Shown: piece by piece, positions 50,861-58,835 of the stretch
Layout: the number at the start of each line of letters is the position of its first letter
Numbering within the stretch: position 1 is the first letter of the stretch
Assembly: GCF_003852405.1 (NCBI RefSeq)
Contig: NZ_QAJM01000039.1
Location: 62,001-126,000, forward strand
Origin: Pseudomonas sp. KBW05
Lineage (GTDB): Bacteria; Pseudomonadota; Gammaproteobacteria; Pseudomonadales; Pseudomonadaceae
DNA length: 64,000 bases
Direction: 5' to 3'
Translations under genes and position numbers: made by a program
Notes under the pieces: model-generated
Seen by the model: the letters and a program-made list of their open reading frames with translations, nothing else
The model's database searches: none
What the model was told of the DNA's origin: nothing

Positions 50861-53254
50861 ATGGCTATCAGCGTATTGCCGAGTACTTTCTTTGATCACA
50901 GCCGCCACAAACTCAGGGTCTACGGTGTCGACCCCTTGCTCGACGTGCTGGCCTTTCACGGCGAAGAGCGGCTGAGTCATCCTTTCAAGTACCAGATCGA
51001 ATTCACGTGCACCGAGCGTGACCTCGCCGCCGACCAAATATTGGGCAAGCCCGCGACGTTCAGTCTGTTTCACGTGCCGCCCAAGCCTGTGCTGGTTTGG
51101 CAGCCACCACCAGAAAACCAACCACTTCGCACCCTGGCCGGGGTTGTCACCGGCTTCAAGCGCCTGTCTGGCTCCAATGATGAAGGCCGCTACGAAATCA
51201 CCCTGGAACCGCGCTTGGCGCTGTTGGCGCAGGGCAAGCAATTTCGCATTTACCAGCAGCAATCTGTACCGCAGATCGTCGAACATATCCTGCGTAATCG
51301 TCACGGTTATGAGGGGCAGGATTTTTACTTCCAACTACTGCGCGACTATCCCAGGCGCGAGCAGGTCATGCAGTACGACGAAAGTGACCTGGCCTTCATT
51401 TCGCGGCTGCTGGCCGACGTTGGCATCTGGTATCGCTTTGTTCACGATGAGCGATTGAATTTTGATGTCGTGGAGTTTCACGATCACCAGCGTTACTACC
51501 AGTTCGACGTCGAGTTGCCCTATCGTCCGCCCTCCGGGCTGAGCAGCGATCAGGACTGCGTGTGGAAACTGCAAACCCACCATCAGGTTGTAGAGCAACA
51601 CGTCAACGTTCGCGCCTATCAATACCGGGATGCCAATGCCTGGCTCGACGGCGACATCGACCAGACCCGTGGTGCCACCACCACTTATGGCGAGGCTTAC
51701 CACTACGCCGAACCCTACAGCGTGCTCGGGAACAGGCTGGACACTGACGAGGACCTGCCCACCGAAAGCGGCTACAGCTACGCGCGCCTGCGCCATGAAC
51801 GCTACCTCAATAACCAGACCCGGCTCAGCGGGCTCAGCACCAGCGCAACGCTCGCGCCAGGCCAAGTCCTGACCATTACCGACGGTGCGCCCCAGGCGTT
51901 TATGCCGAGGGTGGTGATCATCGAGCTGAATGCCCGGGCTGCCCGTGATCGCAGCCTCGAGGTCAGCTTTGGCGCCATCCCCTATTCGGAGACCGTGTGT
52001 TTCCGACCACCGTTGCTACCCAAGCCAAGCATCGCCGGTACTGTCCCGGCCCGTGTGTCCAACCCGGGGGTGAACGACCCTTACGCGCACATCGATCTGG
52101 AGGGGCGCTACAAGGTCAATTTCCTGTTTGATCGCGACACTTGGAAGCGCGGCGAAGAAAGTCTGTGGCTACGCCTTGCGCGGCCTTATGCGGGCGACAC
52201 GCACGGTTTGCACCTGCCACTGATTGCGGGCACCGAAGTGGCCGTGGCGTTCGAGCAAGGTGATCCGGACCGCCCCTACATCGCCCACGCCCTGCACGAC
52301 AGTGAACACCCTGATCACGTCACCCTGCGCAACTACAAACGCAATGTGCTGCGCTCGCCGGCCAACAACAAATTGCGCATGGATGACACCCGGGGTGAGG
52401 AACACATCAAGCTCAGCACCGAATACAGCGGCAAGAGCCAGCTAAACCTCGGTCATATCGTGGATGCCGGAAAGAAAAAACGCGGCGAGGGGTTTGAACT
52501 GCGCACTGACGGCTGGGGCGCGGTGCGGGCCGCGAAGGGCCTGCTGATCAGCGCGGATCAACAGAGCAAAGCCTCTGGCGCGGTCTTGGTGATGGACCCG
52601 GCCACGCAGCTGATTCAGGGTGCTGCGCAGCAAATTGCCGACTGGCAGGCAATCGCCCAGGCCCACCGAAGCCCTCGACCGTCTCTCAACGGTTTGCAGC
52701 AGTTGCAGGCCGACGCAAAAGACCTGGCAGCGCCCGTCATCCTGCTCAGCGCCCCCCAGGGAATTGGCGCGGTTACGCCGTCCAGCCTGCTGCTCAAAAG
52801 CGGCGACGCGCTGTACCTGCAAAGCCACGACGACATCCATCTGGCCGCCGCCGAGCAACTCTCGGCCCACGCCAACAGAGGTATTTCCCTGCTCGCTCAG
52901 CAGCAAGGCATGCGCCTGGTCTCGGGCAAGGGACCGCTGGAAATCGAATCCCACGGTGATTTGCTGAACTTGATCGCACAGCAGGACATCAGCGTGCAGT
53001 CGGTGCAGGGGCAAGTGCACCTGACCGCCAGGAACGGCATCACCCTGGGGTGTGGCGGCGGTTACCTGCGCATCCACCCGAGTGGCGCAATCGACATCCA
53101 CAGCCCCGGCAAGTTGCTCCTCAAGGGGCAGCATGTGTGGGAGGGGCCTGCGGGCCAGGAGTTTGCGTTGCGGGAGTTGCCGCAGTCGGTGTGTGAGGAC
53201 TGCCTTAAGAGAGCCCGCGCAAAGGCCATCACCCTTTTGATGCGTGAAGGTTGA
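50861..53254 (+). CDS. vgrG: T6SS spike protein VgrG with a DUF2345 extension
   Basis: A 797-residue VgrG: a gp27-like N-terminal part (RLSHPFKYQIEFTCTERDLAADQILGKPATFSL, DLAFISRLLADVGIWYRFVHDERLNF), the gp5 OB-fold (PARVSNPGVNDPYAHIDLEGRYKVNFLFDRD, WLRLARPYAGDTHGLHLPLIAGTEVAVAFEQGDPDRPYIAHALHD), and a DUF2345-like beta-helix to the C terminus (GGGYLRIHPSGAIDIHSPGKLLLKGQHVWEG). It trimerises as the spike of the injection needle and delivers cargo placed on its tip by the downstream adaptor. ATG 50861 follows an AAGG site. Confidence 0.93.
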   Translation: MAISVLPSTFFDHSRHKLRVYGVDPLLDVLAFHGEERLSHPFKYQIEFTCTERDLAADQILGKPATFSLFHVPPKPVLVWQPPPENQPLRTLAGVVTGFKRLSGSNDEGRYEITLEPRLALLAQGKQFRIYQQQSVPQIVEHILRNRHGYEGQDFYFQLLRDYPRREQVMQYDESDLAFISRLLADVGIWYRFVHDERLNFDVVEFHDHQRYYQFDVELPYRPPSGLSSDQDCVWKLQTHHQVVEQHVNVRAYQYRDANAWLDGDIDQTRGATTTYGEAYHYAEPYSVLGNRLDTDEDLPTESGYSYARLRHERYLNNQTRLSGLSTSATLAPGQVLTITDGAPQAFMPRVVIIELNARAARDRSLEVSFGAIPYSETVCFRPPLLPKPSIAGTVPARVSNPGVNDPYAHIDLEGRYKVNFLFDRDTWKRGEESLWLRLARPYAGDTHGLHLPLIAGTEVAVAFEQGDPDRPYIAHALHDSEHPDHVTLRNYKRNVLRSPANNKLRMDDTRGEEHIKLSTEYSGKSQLNLGHIVDAGKKKRGEGFELRTDGWGAVRAAKGLLISADQQSKASGAVLVMDPATQLIQGAAQQIADWQAIAQAHRSPRPSLNGLQQLQADAKDLAAPVILLSAPQGIGAVTPSSLLLKSGDALYLQSHDDIHLAAAEQLSAHANRGISLLAQQQGMRLVSGKGPLEIESHGDLLNLIAQQDISVQSVQGQVHLTARNGITLGCGGGYLRIHPSGAIDIHSPGKLLLKGQHVWEGPAGQEFALRELPQSVCEDCLKRARAKAITLLMREG

Positions 53255-53269
53255 TCAGGAGATCGTGAA

Positions 53270-54019
53270 ATGGCAGCACCTATCCCATGGCAAGACCAGA
53301 TCGAGCACGTATGTGCCACCGCTGGTGTGCACTACGTAGATCTGTTGTTTGATCAGGCCGCCTGGCACACCGACCTTACCGGGGCGCTGGAGCAAATAAG
53401 GCCAGCGATCCCTTGGTTCTCACTGTTCACGGCAACCCCCGAGGAACACATGCTGGACCAGGCGCCCCTATTGATGCGCCTGGACTTGACCCATTGGCGG
53501 CATAAAGCCTGGTTGGAGGAACTGCTGACTCACGGCGCAGCCGACGCACGCGTGTTGGTGGTGATCTCGCCACTGGCCTTTGAAACCCTGAGTCACGCGC
53601 TGCGATCACTTTCGCAAATCCGCTGGGGTGGTAAGGCTGGCCTGTTGCGTTACTACGACCCGCGCAGCTTTCCCTCATTGATGTCTTCGATTTTTACCGA
53701 CGAACAACGCGCTGAGTTTCGGCAACTGGCTTTTTTTTGGAGCTGGTTTGATCGAGATGAGCAAGTGCAGTGGCTCAAGGGACACGCGTCGAGTGGTAAG
53801 AGCGCCGTTCACGTTTCACCTTTTCTGGAAATGAGCGACGAACAGTTCGAGTTGATGGGGTGTATCAGCGATGCGCAGGAATTAATGAACAGCGGAGAGT
53901 TTCATCAAGCACTTGGAGGCCGGGAGCAGCGTTTTTCTTTGTTCTACTCATTCGCCTTGGAGGCCAGTCGGGAAAATTACTTTGGTGATTTTAATGAGTA
54001 TGTAAGGAGCAGGTTATGA
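53270..54019 (+). CDS. DUF4123 adaptor/chaperone for T6SS effector loading (Tap/TEC-like)
   Basis: A 249-residue DUF4123-like protein with HYVDLLFDQA near the N terminus, LEELLTHGAADARVLVVISPLAFETLSHALRSLSQIRW and RYYDPRSFPSLMSSIFTDEQRAEF. Such proteins bind a specific effector and place it on VgrG. It begins 15 bases after the vgrG stop and overlaps the first DUF3304 gene by four bases, so it likely loads the Tle1-like lipase encoded at 55115. Confidence 0.88.
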   Translation: MAAPIPWQDQIEHVCATAGVHYVDLLFDQAAWHTDLTGALEQIRPAIPWFSLFTATPEEHMLDQAPLLMRLDLTHWRHKAWLEELLTHGAADARVLVVISPLAFETLSHALRSLSQIRWGGKAGLLRYYDPRSFPSLMSSIFTDEQRAEFRQLAFFWSWFDRDEQVQWLKGHASSGKSAVHVSPFLEMSDEQFELMGCISDAQELMNSGEFHQALGGREQRFSLFYSFALEASRENYFGDFNEYVRSRL

Positions 54020-54537
54020 GATTGAAGAGCTGCTTGCTTTGTTTTGGTTTTGTGGGGTGCGGCCTGACGGCTTTATTGTTATTGGGGTGTACGTTCTCTG
54101 AAAATAAGATGGTGGCCGGGAATATAGCAGCGATTAATCATGTTGAAGGTACTGCGATTAATTGGTTTTCGGTGAATGGCTATAGAGCGCACGGCGGAGG
54201 GGGGAGTTCGTGTTGCATTATTATGCCGGTTAAGTGGCGGCCGGGGTTGGAAGTGGAGGTTGAGTGGGAGGTTGATCCGAATAGCGATGCTTCTACGCCT
54301 CCGTTAGGAACGGAAGAGTTCAAAGCCTTTATGGTCAAGCATAAATCCAATTACCGACATTACAGCGCAGTCGTTGATGTTCCTGAGTGGCCAGAAAAAA
54401 AATCTTGTGATCTAAAGGTGCATTTTTTAACTTGCAATCGCGTTGCGGTTACTACTGCTTGTGCGATGTATGGTCGACCAGATTATCCGATCAGAGAGCC
54501 TAGATATGCAAAGGAGCCAGTTGTATGTACGAAGTGA
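54016..54537 (+). CDS. DUF3304-type lipoprotein, candidate immunity protein, copy 1
   Basis: A 173-residue protein with a lipobox LLLLGCTF (lipid-modified cysteine 25) after a hydrophobic stretch. Its mature domain (MVAGNIAAINHVEGTAINWFSVNGYRAHGGGGSSCCIIMPVKWRPG) resembles DUF3304 lipoproteins. A periplasmic lipoprotein next to a lipase effector fits an immunity role (Tli), since Tle1-type lipases act on periplasmic membranes. The gene is AT-rich compared with vgrG and closely matches the next gene. Confidence 0.82.
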   Translation: MRLKSCLLCFGFVGCGLTALLLLGCTFSENKMVAGNIAAINHVEGTAINWFSVNGYRAHGGGGSSCCIIMPVKWRPGLEVEVEWEVDPNSDASTPPLGTEEFKAFMVKHKSNYRHYSAVVDVPEWPEKKSCDLKVHFLTCNRVAVTTACAMYGRPDYPIREPRYAKEPVVCTK

Positions 54538-55127
54538 CGCGTTTCATGACTGATTCTTTTGGGGGCGCGAGTTTTCTTTTCTCGTTGCGGGGATCGGTAG
54601 TGCGTTTTATTGGAAAGGCTAGAACGGTGGTGAAATGCCTGTGTGGATTGTTGGGGCTTACGTTGTTGGGGTGTACGTTCGCTGAAAATAAAATGGTGGC
54701 CGGAAATATAGCGGCGATTAATCATGTTGAAGGTACTGCGATTAATTGGTTTTCGGTGAATGGATATAGGGCGCATGGCGGAGGTGGGAGTTCGTGTTGC
54801 ATTATTTTGCCGGTTAAATGGCGGCCGGGGATGAAGGTGGATGTTGAGTGGGAGGTTGATCCTGATCGCTTTGCGAAAATAAAAAGAAAAACAATCGGGT
54901 TTGGATTTGATGAGGAAGCCTGGGCCAGTCATAAGGCTAAATTTCAACAGTATCGCGTTACAGTCGATGTTCCTGAATGGCCGGAAAGAAAATTGTGCAG
55001 TCTGAATGTTCATTTCTTGACTTGTAAGCGAGTGGAGGTGACGACCTCGTGCTCGATATATGGTCAGCCTGATTATCCTGTCAAAGAACCTAGGCATGCA
55101 AAGGAGCCAGCCGTATGTCCAAAGTAA
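54082..55127 (+). repeat. Tandem duplication of the DUF3304 immunity gene segment
   Basis: Bases 54082-54537 and 54666-55127 are clearly homologous, with an offset drifting from 584 to 590 bases. The similarity extends through the ribosome site (GCAAAGGAGCCAG) into the next gene's first codons: ATGTACGAAGTG after copy 1 and ATGTCCAAAGTA after copy 2. The duplicated unit therefore included the start of the downstream effector gene. Confidence 0.85.
54525..55127 (+). CDS. DUF3304-type lipoprotein, candidate immunity protein, copy 2
   Basis: A 200-residue paralog of the previous protein. The mature part (CTFAENKMVAGNIAAINHVEGTAINWFS...) is nearly identical over its first 50 residues and diverges after VEWEVDPDR. 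ATG 54525 has a strong AAGGAG site; starting there adds about 30 residues before the signal segment (LCGLLGLTLLGC). Internal starts (ATG 54546, GTG 54600) would give a normal lipoprotein signal. The long start may be a relic of the duplication. A second, diverged immunity copy may broaden protection against related effectors (inference). Confidence 0.78.
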   Translation: MYEVTRFMTDSFGGASFLFSLRGSVVRFIGKARTVVKCLCGLLGLTLLGCTFAENKMVAGNIAAINHVEGTAINWFSVNGYRAHGGGGSSCCIILPVKWRPGMKVDVEWEVDPDRFAKIKRKTIGFGFDEEAWASHKAKFQQYRVTVDVPEWPERKLCSLNVHFLTCKRVEVTTSCSIYGQPDYPVKEPRHAKEPAVCPK

Positions 55128-57439
55128 AAAAACAACTTGAAGATAAAACTTTTGGGCCGCCTGTTTTTCCTCTTGGCGGGCGCTTACCTAAAGATGTCTC
55201 AGTGGTGGGTGCTAACTATCGTAGGCAAAATGCTGAAGAGAACCTCTTTTGTCGACAGCCTGATTCTGCTGGGAGGAGTCAGCGCTTTGTATGTTGTCAT
55301 AGCATACACGTAAGCCTGTTTTTCGATGGAACCAATAACAACGACGATAATGACACCAAGAAGAACCATCCCAGTAATATCGCCAAACTCTATCATGCGT
55401 CGATTCAGGATGATGAAGCTAAAGGGAGCGGCTATTACTCCTACTACATGCCCGGTGTTGGCACTCCATTTCCGGAAGTGGGCGAGTTGGATTACAGCGA
55501 GGATGGGTTGAAGTACGCCACCGGTGGAGAGGATCGCATCAACTGGGCGCTGGTCTCCATCGCCGATGCGTTGCATTGGGCATTGACCAGGAATCGATTG
55601 TCATTGGATGACTGTGCGAAAGCAGTCAGCAAAATGAGCACGTGGCCTACGCCCTTGATGAGTACCCTTGGCCCAGGCAATCGCCGCTCCGTAATGACCA
55701 ACCTGCTTGCCCCTTTGAAAGCCCGCGTGCCGGTAGCGCAGCCCAAAGTCCTTGGAATCAAACTCTTCGTATACGGCTTCTCCCGAGGCGCCGCAGAGGC
55801 CCGTACTTTTGTCACTTGGCTAAGCCAGCTATTCCACACCCCAGAAGGCGCCGAACGCCCTGAACAAAGCCTGATTGGCCTGCCCATCAGCGTCGAATTT
55901 CTCGGCCTGCTGGATACCGTGGCTTCGGTCGGTATCGCTCATGCCGCGCCGTTTTTTGCCGGGCACATGGATTGGGCTGATAACACTCAATTATTGCCCG
56001 ACGCCCTACGCTTCCCGGATCTGGTCAAGTGCTGTCGACACTTTGTTGCAGGCTTCGAACAGCGCTCGTGTTTCCCGCTGGATTCGATACGCAATGAGGA
56101 TGGCAAGTACCCAGCCAACACCATCGAAGTGGTCTACCCCGGTGTTCATTCCGATGTGGGGGGCGGCTACCCAAAAAATGATCAGGGCAAGGCACGCGGT
56201 GGCACCAATGAATTGGTGTCACAGATCGCGTTGCATGACCTGTACGCCGAGGCTTTTGCTGCGGGGGCACCTTTGCAGGTGCCGGAAGCTGCGCTGCCTG
56301 TAGGGCTCTCCAATCATAACTCCTGGCGTGTCATGGACCCCAGCACAGAGAGTGAATTTGGTCTGAGCAGCGAATTAGTCGAACGCTTCAACGCCTGGCG
56401 CCAAACCCTCCCAGGCATCCCTTCCGACCCACCCACCGCCACTCCCCCCTGGTCCTACCAACCCATCCAGCTCACCACCACTGTCGAAGACACCCTGGCC
56501 GACCAACTGGGCTGGATCACCGGCTGGCGCATCGGCCGTTTTGCCAACGACAGCTACAAACAACAACCCTTTTTCACTCAAGCCCACGAGACCACGGCCT
56601 ACGATGAGGGCCAACAACGCGAACACTATGAAACGTTGAAAAGTGGTCTAAAAAAAGACCGCCAACAAGCCCCCGAGGCCGCCAAAAACTATCCCGGCCC
56701 ACCCATCTACGAACCGAAGATCGACCAGACCCAACTCAGCCAGGCCGCTGCCGAGTTCAAGGCCGACTACACCGGCAGCAAGCGCGAACAAACCAGCTTG
56801 AAGGGTTACGTGCTGGACGTGGTGCTGCGCGACGCGATCTACCTGCTCAACGAAGATGACGAAGCCAAGGACCACGCCGCACTCAAGGCGGCGGGCGAGC
56901 GACGTTGCAAACAGCTGTTCCGGGATGACCGAGGTACACCCAGTACGCAAACCAATATGGCCCTGCTGGTCGCGCTGTTCGACGATCAAGTCCACGATTC
57001 CCGCGCCTGGTTTATGCATGACGCATTGAAAACCCGTGAGCTGTGGGCCGGTTACTTTTTCTATCGCATGACCTATTTCGGCAATGAAAACAGCCGCGAG
57101 CTTTCCCCAGTGGTGGTGGCGGGGCGGATGCTGGGTGTGGCGATGGTGGTTGGGGCCACGGTGTATGGCATCAAGCGAAAAAATGCCCTGGGTGGCCTCG
57201 CCGCCGGCATCGGCGGCGCGACCATCGGTTATCAGGTCATCGACAAGGCCACGGGCTTGGTGGTGCCGTTCTTGCCAGGGGCCGAGCAAATCCTCAAGCC
57301 AACCGCGCATATCGGCTTGGTGGCCGCCGAGCTGAAAACTCAAATCGCCCAGGAGGACCTGGCCGAGCGCCTGGAACGCACCACTGCCATGTTGCGCGCG
57401 GCAGGCAGCTTGTTTGAGATCGACGGGGAGTTGGCCTGA
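55115..57439 (+). CDS. tle1: Tle1-like T6SS lipase effector (DUF2235 alpha/beta hydrolase)
   Basis: A 774-residue effector. HVSLFFDGTNNN (residues 64-75) is the family start motif. The nucleophile elbow GFSRG (Ser223) is followed by LLDTVAS (Asp267) and YPGVHSDVGGGY (His345, Asp347), which complete the Tle1-type triad. The C-terminal third has hydrophobic segments (VVVAGRMLGVAMVVGATVYG, GGLAAGIGGATIGYQV) that may act at membranes. It is expected to hydrolyse phospholipids in the target periplasm. It lies after the immunity pair (13-base overlap) and ends at the PAAR gene start. Substrate specificity is not shown. Confidence 0.9.
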   Translation: MSKVKKQLEDKTFGPPVFPLGGRLPKDVSVVGANYRRQNAEENLFCRQPDSAGRSQRFVCCHSIHVSLFFDGTNNNDDNDTKKNHPSNIAKLYHASIQDDEAKGSGYYSYYMPGVGTPFPEVGELDYSEDGLKYATGGEDRINWALVSIADALHWALTRNRLSLDDCAKAVSKMSTWPTPLMSTLGPGNRRSVMTNLLAPLKARVPVAQPKVLGIKLFVYGFSRGAAEARTFVTWLSQLFHTPEGAERPEQSLIGLPISVEFLGLLDTVASVGIAHAAPFFAGHMDWADNTQLLPDALRFPDLVKCCRHFVAGFEQRSCFPLDSIRNEDGKYPANTIEVVYPGVHSDVGGGYPKNDQGKARGGTNELVSQIALHDLYAEAFAAGAPLQVPEAALPVGLSNHNSWRVMDPSTESEFGLSSELVERFNAWRQTLPGIPSDPPTATPPWSYQPIQLTTTVEDTLADQLGWITGWRIGRFANDSYKQQPFFTQAHETTAYDEGQQREHYETLKSGLKKDRQQAPEAAKNYPGPPIYEPKIDQTQLSQAAAEFKADYTGSKREQTSLKGYVLDVVLRDAIYLLNEDDEAKDHAALKAAGERRCKQLFRDDRGTPSTQTNMALLVALFDDQVHDSRAWFMHDALKTRELWAGYFFYRMTYFGNENSRELSPVVVAGRMLGVAMVVGATVYGIKRKNALGGLAAGIGGATIGYQVIDKATGLVVPFLPGAEQILKPTAHIGLVAAELKTQIAQEDLAERLERTTAMLRAAGSLFEIDGELA

Positions 57440-57702
57440 TGTTGCCTTTAGTGCGTGTCGGTGATCCTTTGCAGCCCTTTGGTGGCGAAGTTTTGCAAGG
57501 CCATTTCCTGGCCTTCGGCAAACCGGTGGCCTGCATGGGCGACCCAGTCCGCTGTAAAAAGCATGGCTTGAACAAAATCAGTGAAGGCACTGCGGGTTCC
57601 ATTATGGACGGCAAACCTGTGGCGTTGCACGGCCACCGGTGTGAGTGCGGCTGCCGTTTGGTGAGCACCCTTGCGACCTCATCGATGGGGGTGTCGCCAT
57701 GA
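57439..57702 (+). CDS. PAAR-domain spike tip protein
   Basis: An 87-residue PAAR-like protein: MLPLVRVGDPLQPFGGEVLQG, CMGDPVRCKKHG, ISEGTAGSIMDGKPVALHGHRCECGCRLVSTLATS. His and Cys residues (H64, H66, C68, C70 region) would hold the zinc that sharpens the tip. It caps VgrG and helps mount the effector. It overlaps tle1 by one base (TGATG) and the next gene by four (ATGA), so its expression is coupled to both. Confidence 0.9.
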   Translation: MLPLVRVGDPLQPFGGEVLQGHFLAFGKPVACMGDPVRCKKHGLNKISEGTAGSIMDGKPVALHGHRCECGCRLVSTLATSSMGVSP

Positions 57703-58835
57703 CTCGGCCACCGCTGTATCCGCAGGTCATTGCGCCGCGAGCACCCCAGTGGCGACGCTGGTGGCTGGCGTTGCTGATGCTCTGTAGCGTGCAGGCTGCA
57801 GTCCTGCTGGCGTTATGGCCCAAAGGGCAGCCTCAGCTTGAACTGTGGTTATGGAGTGCAGTGCTGCCATTGAGTTGGGCGATGGTATTGGCGCTGCGTG
57901 TATTGGTTTGGCAGATTGCTCAGTTCCAGACGGATGTGTACCGAGGCATCCGTGATGAAGACCTGCAGCGCTGGTGGCGGCGGCGTGGTTTGGGTTTGCC
58001 GGTGCAACAGGTGCTGTTGCTCGGGCCGGCGGGCGATGAGCAGGCGCAGTACCGCGGGCTGATGGCCGCCACGTCAGTCCCGAAACCGTCGCTGATACCG
58101 GGGGCGACGCAGCCTGCGCTACGGTGTCGATTGTCACTGAGCAATGTCACTGAGCGCGGCCCTGCCCTGGCCCGCCACCTTGCCCGGTTGACCCTTGCAC
58201 TTCCTGAGTTATCTGCGCGCTGGCCAGCGCTGTGCGGCGTTGCCTGGGCGGGTGATGCGGGCAGCGAGACGGCGTTCACGCAACAGTTGGCCAAGGCCGG
58301 TGTGAGGCTGCCCGAAACCCGCGTGCCATTGGGCGATCTGGCTGACCTCGACGCGCTGATTGAAGGCTTTTACCCGCTCTGCCAGGAAGCAGCTGATTGG
58401 TTCTTGTGTGCTGGCGTAGTGTCTTTGGAACGCGCCGGAGACGGCGACCTGCCAGGCGAAGCAGGCTTTCTGTGGGTAGTGGATCGGCAAGCCAGGCAGC
58501 TGTTGCATCGAGGTGAGTATCTATTGAGCGAGTCGAATGAGTCGCCCGCTGAACTGTGCGCGCAGGTGCAATGTTATGCCGGCCTTGATGGGCCTCCACC
58601 CAGCTGTTTGGCATTGGATAAGATCAGCCAGGTAGCGTTTGCGCAGGGAGGTTGGTGCGCAGCAGAGCACCAACTGAGCACGCAATGGGGCCTGCTGGGG
58701 AACCTGGCGCCTTTCATCGGTATGTCGCTGGCGCTGTTGCAGGCGACGGTGGCAGCTCAGCCCTGCGGCTGGTTGAGTCAGGATGCCGAGGAGCGACTGG
58801 CCATTGGAGTGGTGGTACCTCATGGCAATCATTAA
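57699..58835 (+). CDS. Unknown two-helix membrane protein of the T6SS island
   Basis: A 378-residue protein that I do not recognise by family. Two membrane helices lie at about residues 20-40 (WLALLMLCSVQAAVLLALW) and 48-68 (LWLWSAVLPLSWAMVLALRVL). A soluble part follows (LGPAGDEQAQYRGLMAATSVPKPSLIPG, FLWVVDRQARQLLHRGEYL, PPSCLALDKISQVAFAQGGWC). A further hydrophobic stretch is near the C terminus (LLGNLAPFIGMSLALLQATVAAQ). It overlaps both the PAAR gene and the TssM-like gene, so it probably partners the latter in the inner membrane, in the place that TssL holds in a full T6SS; it shows no clear TssL signature. Confidence 0.75.
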   Translation: MTRPPLYPQVIAPRAPQWRRWWLALLMLCSVQAAVLLALWPKGQPQLELWLWSAVLPLSWAMVLALRVLVWQIAQFQTDVYRGIRDEDLQRWWRRRGLGLPVQQVLLLGPAGDEQAQYRGLMAATSVPKPSLIPGATQPALRCRLSLSNVTERGPALARHLARLTLALPELSARWPALCGVAWAGDAGSETAFTQQLAKAGVRLPETRVPLGDLADLDALIEGFYPLCQEAADWFLCAGVVSLERAGDGDLPGEAGFLWVVDRQARQLLHRGEYLLSESNESPAELCAQVQCYAGLDGPPPSCLALDKISQVAFAQGGWCAAEHQLSTQWGLLGNLAPFIGMSLALLQATVAAQPCGWLSQDAEERLAIGVVVPHGNH

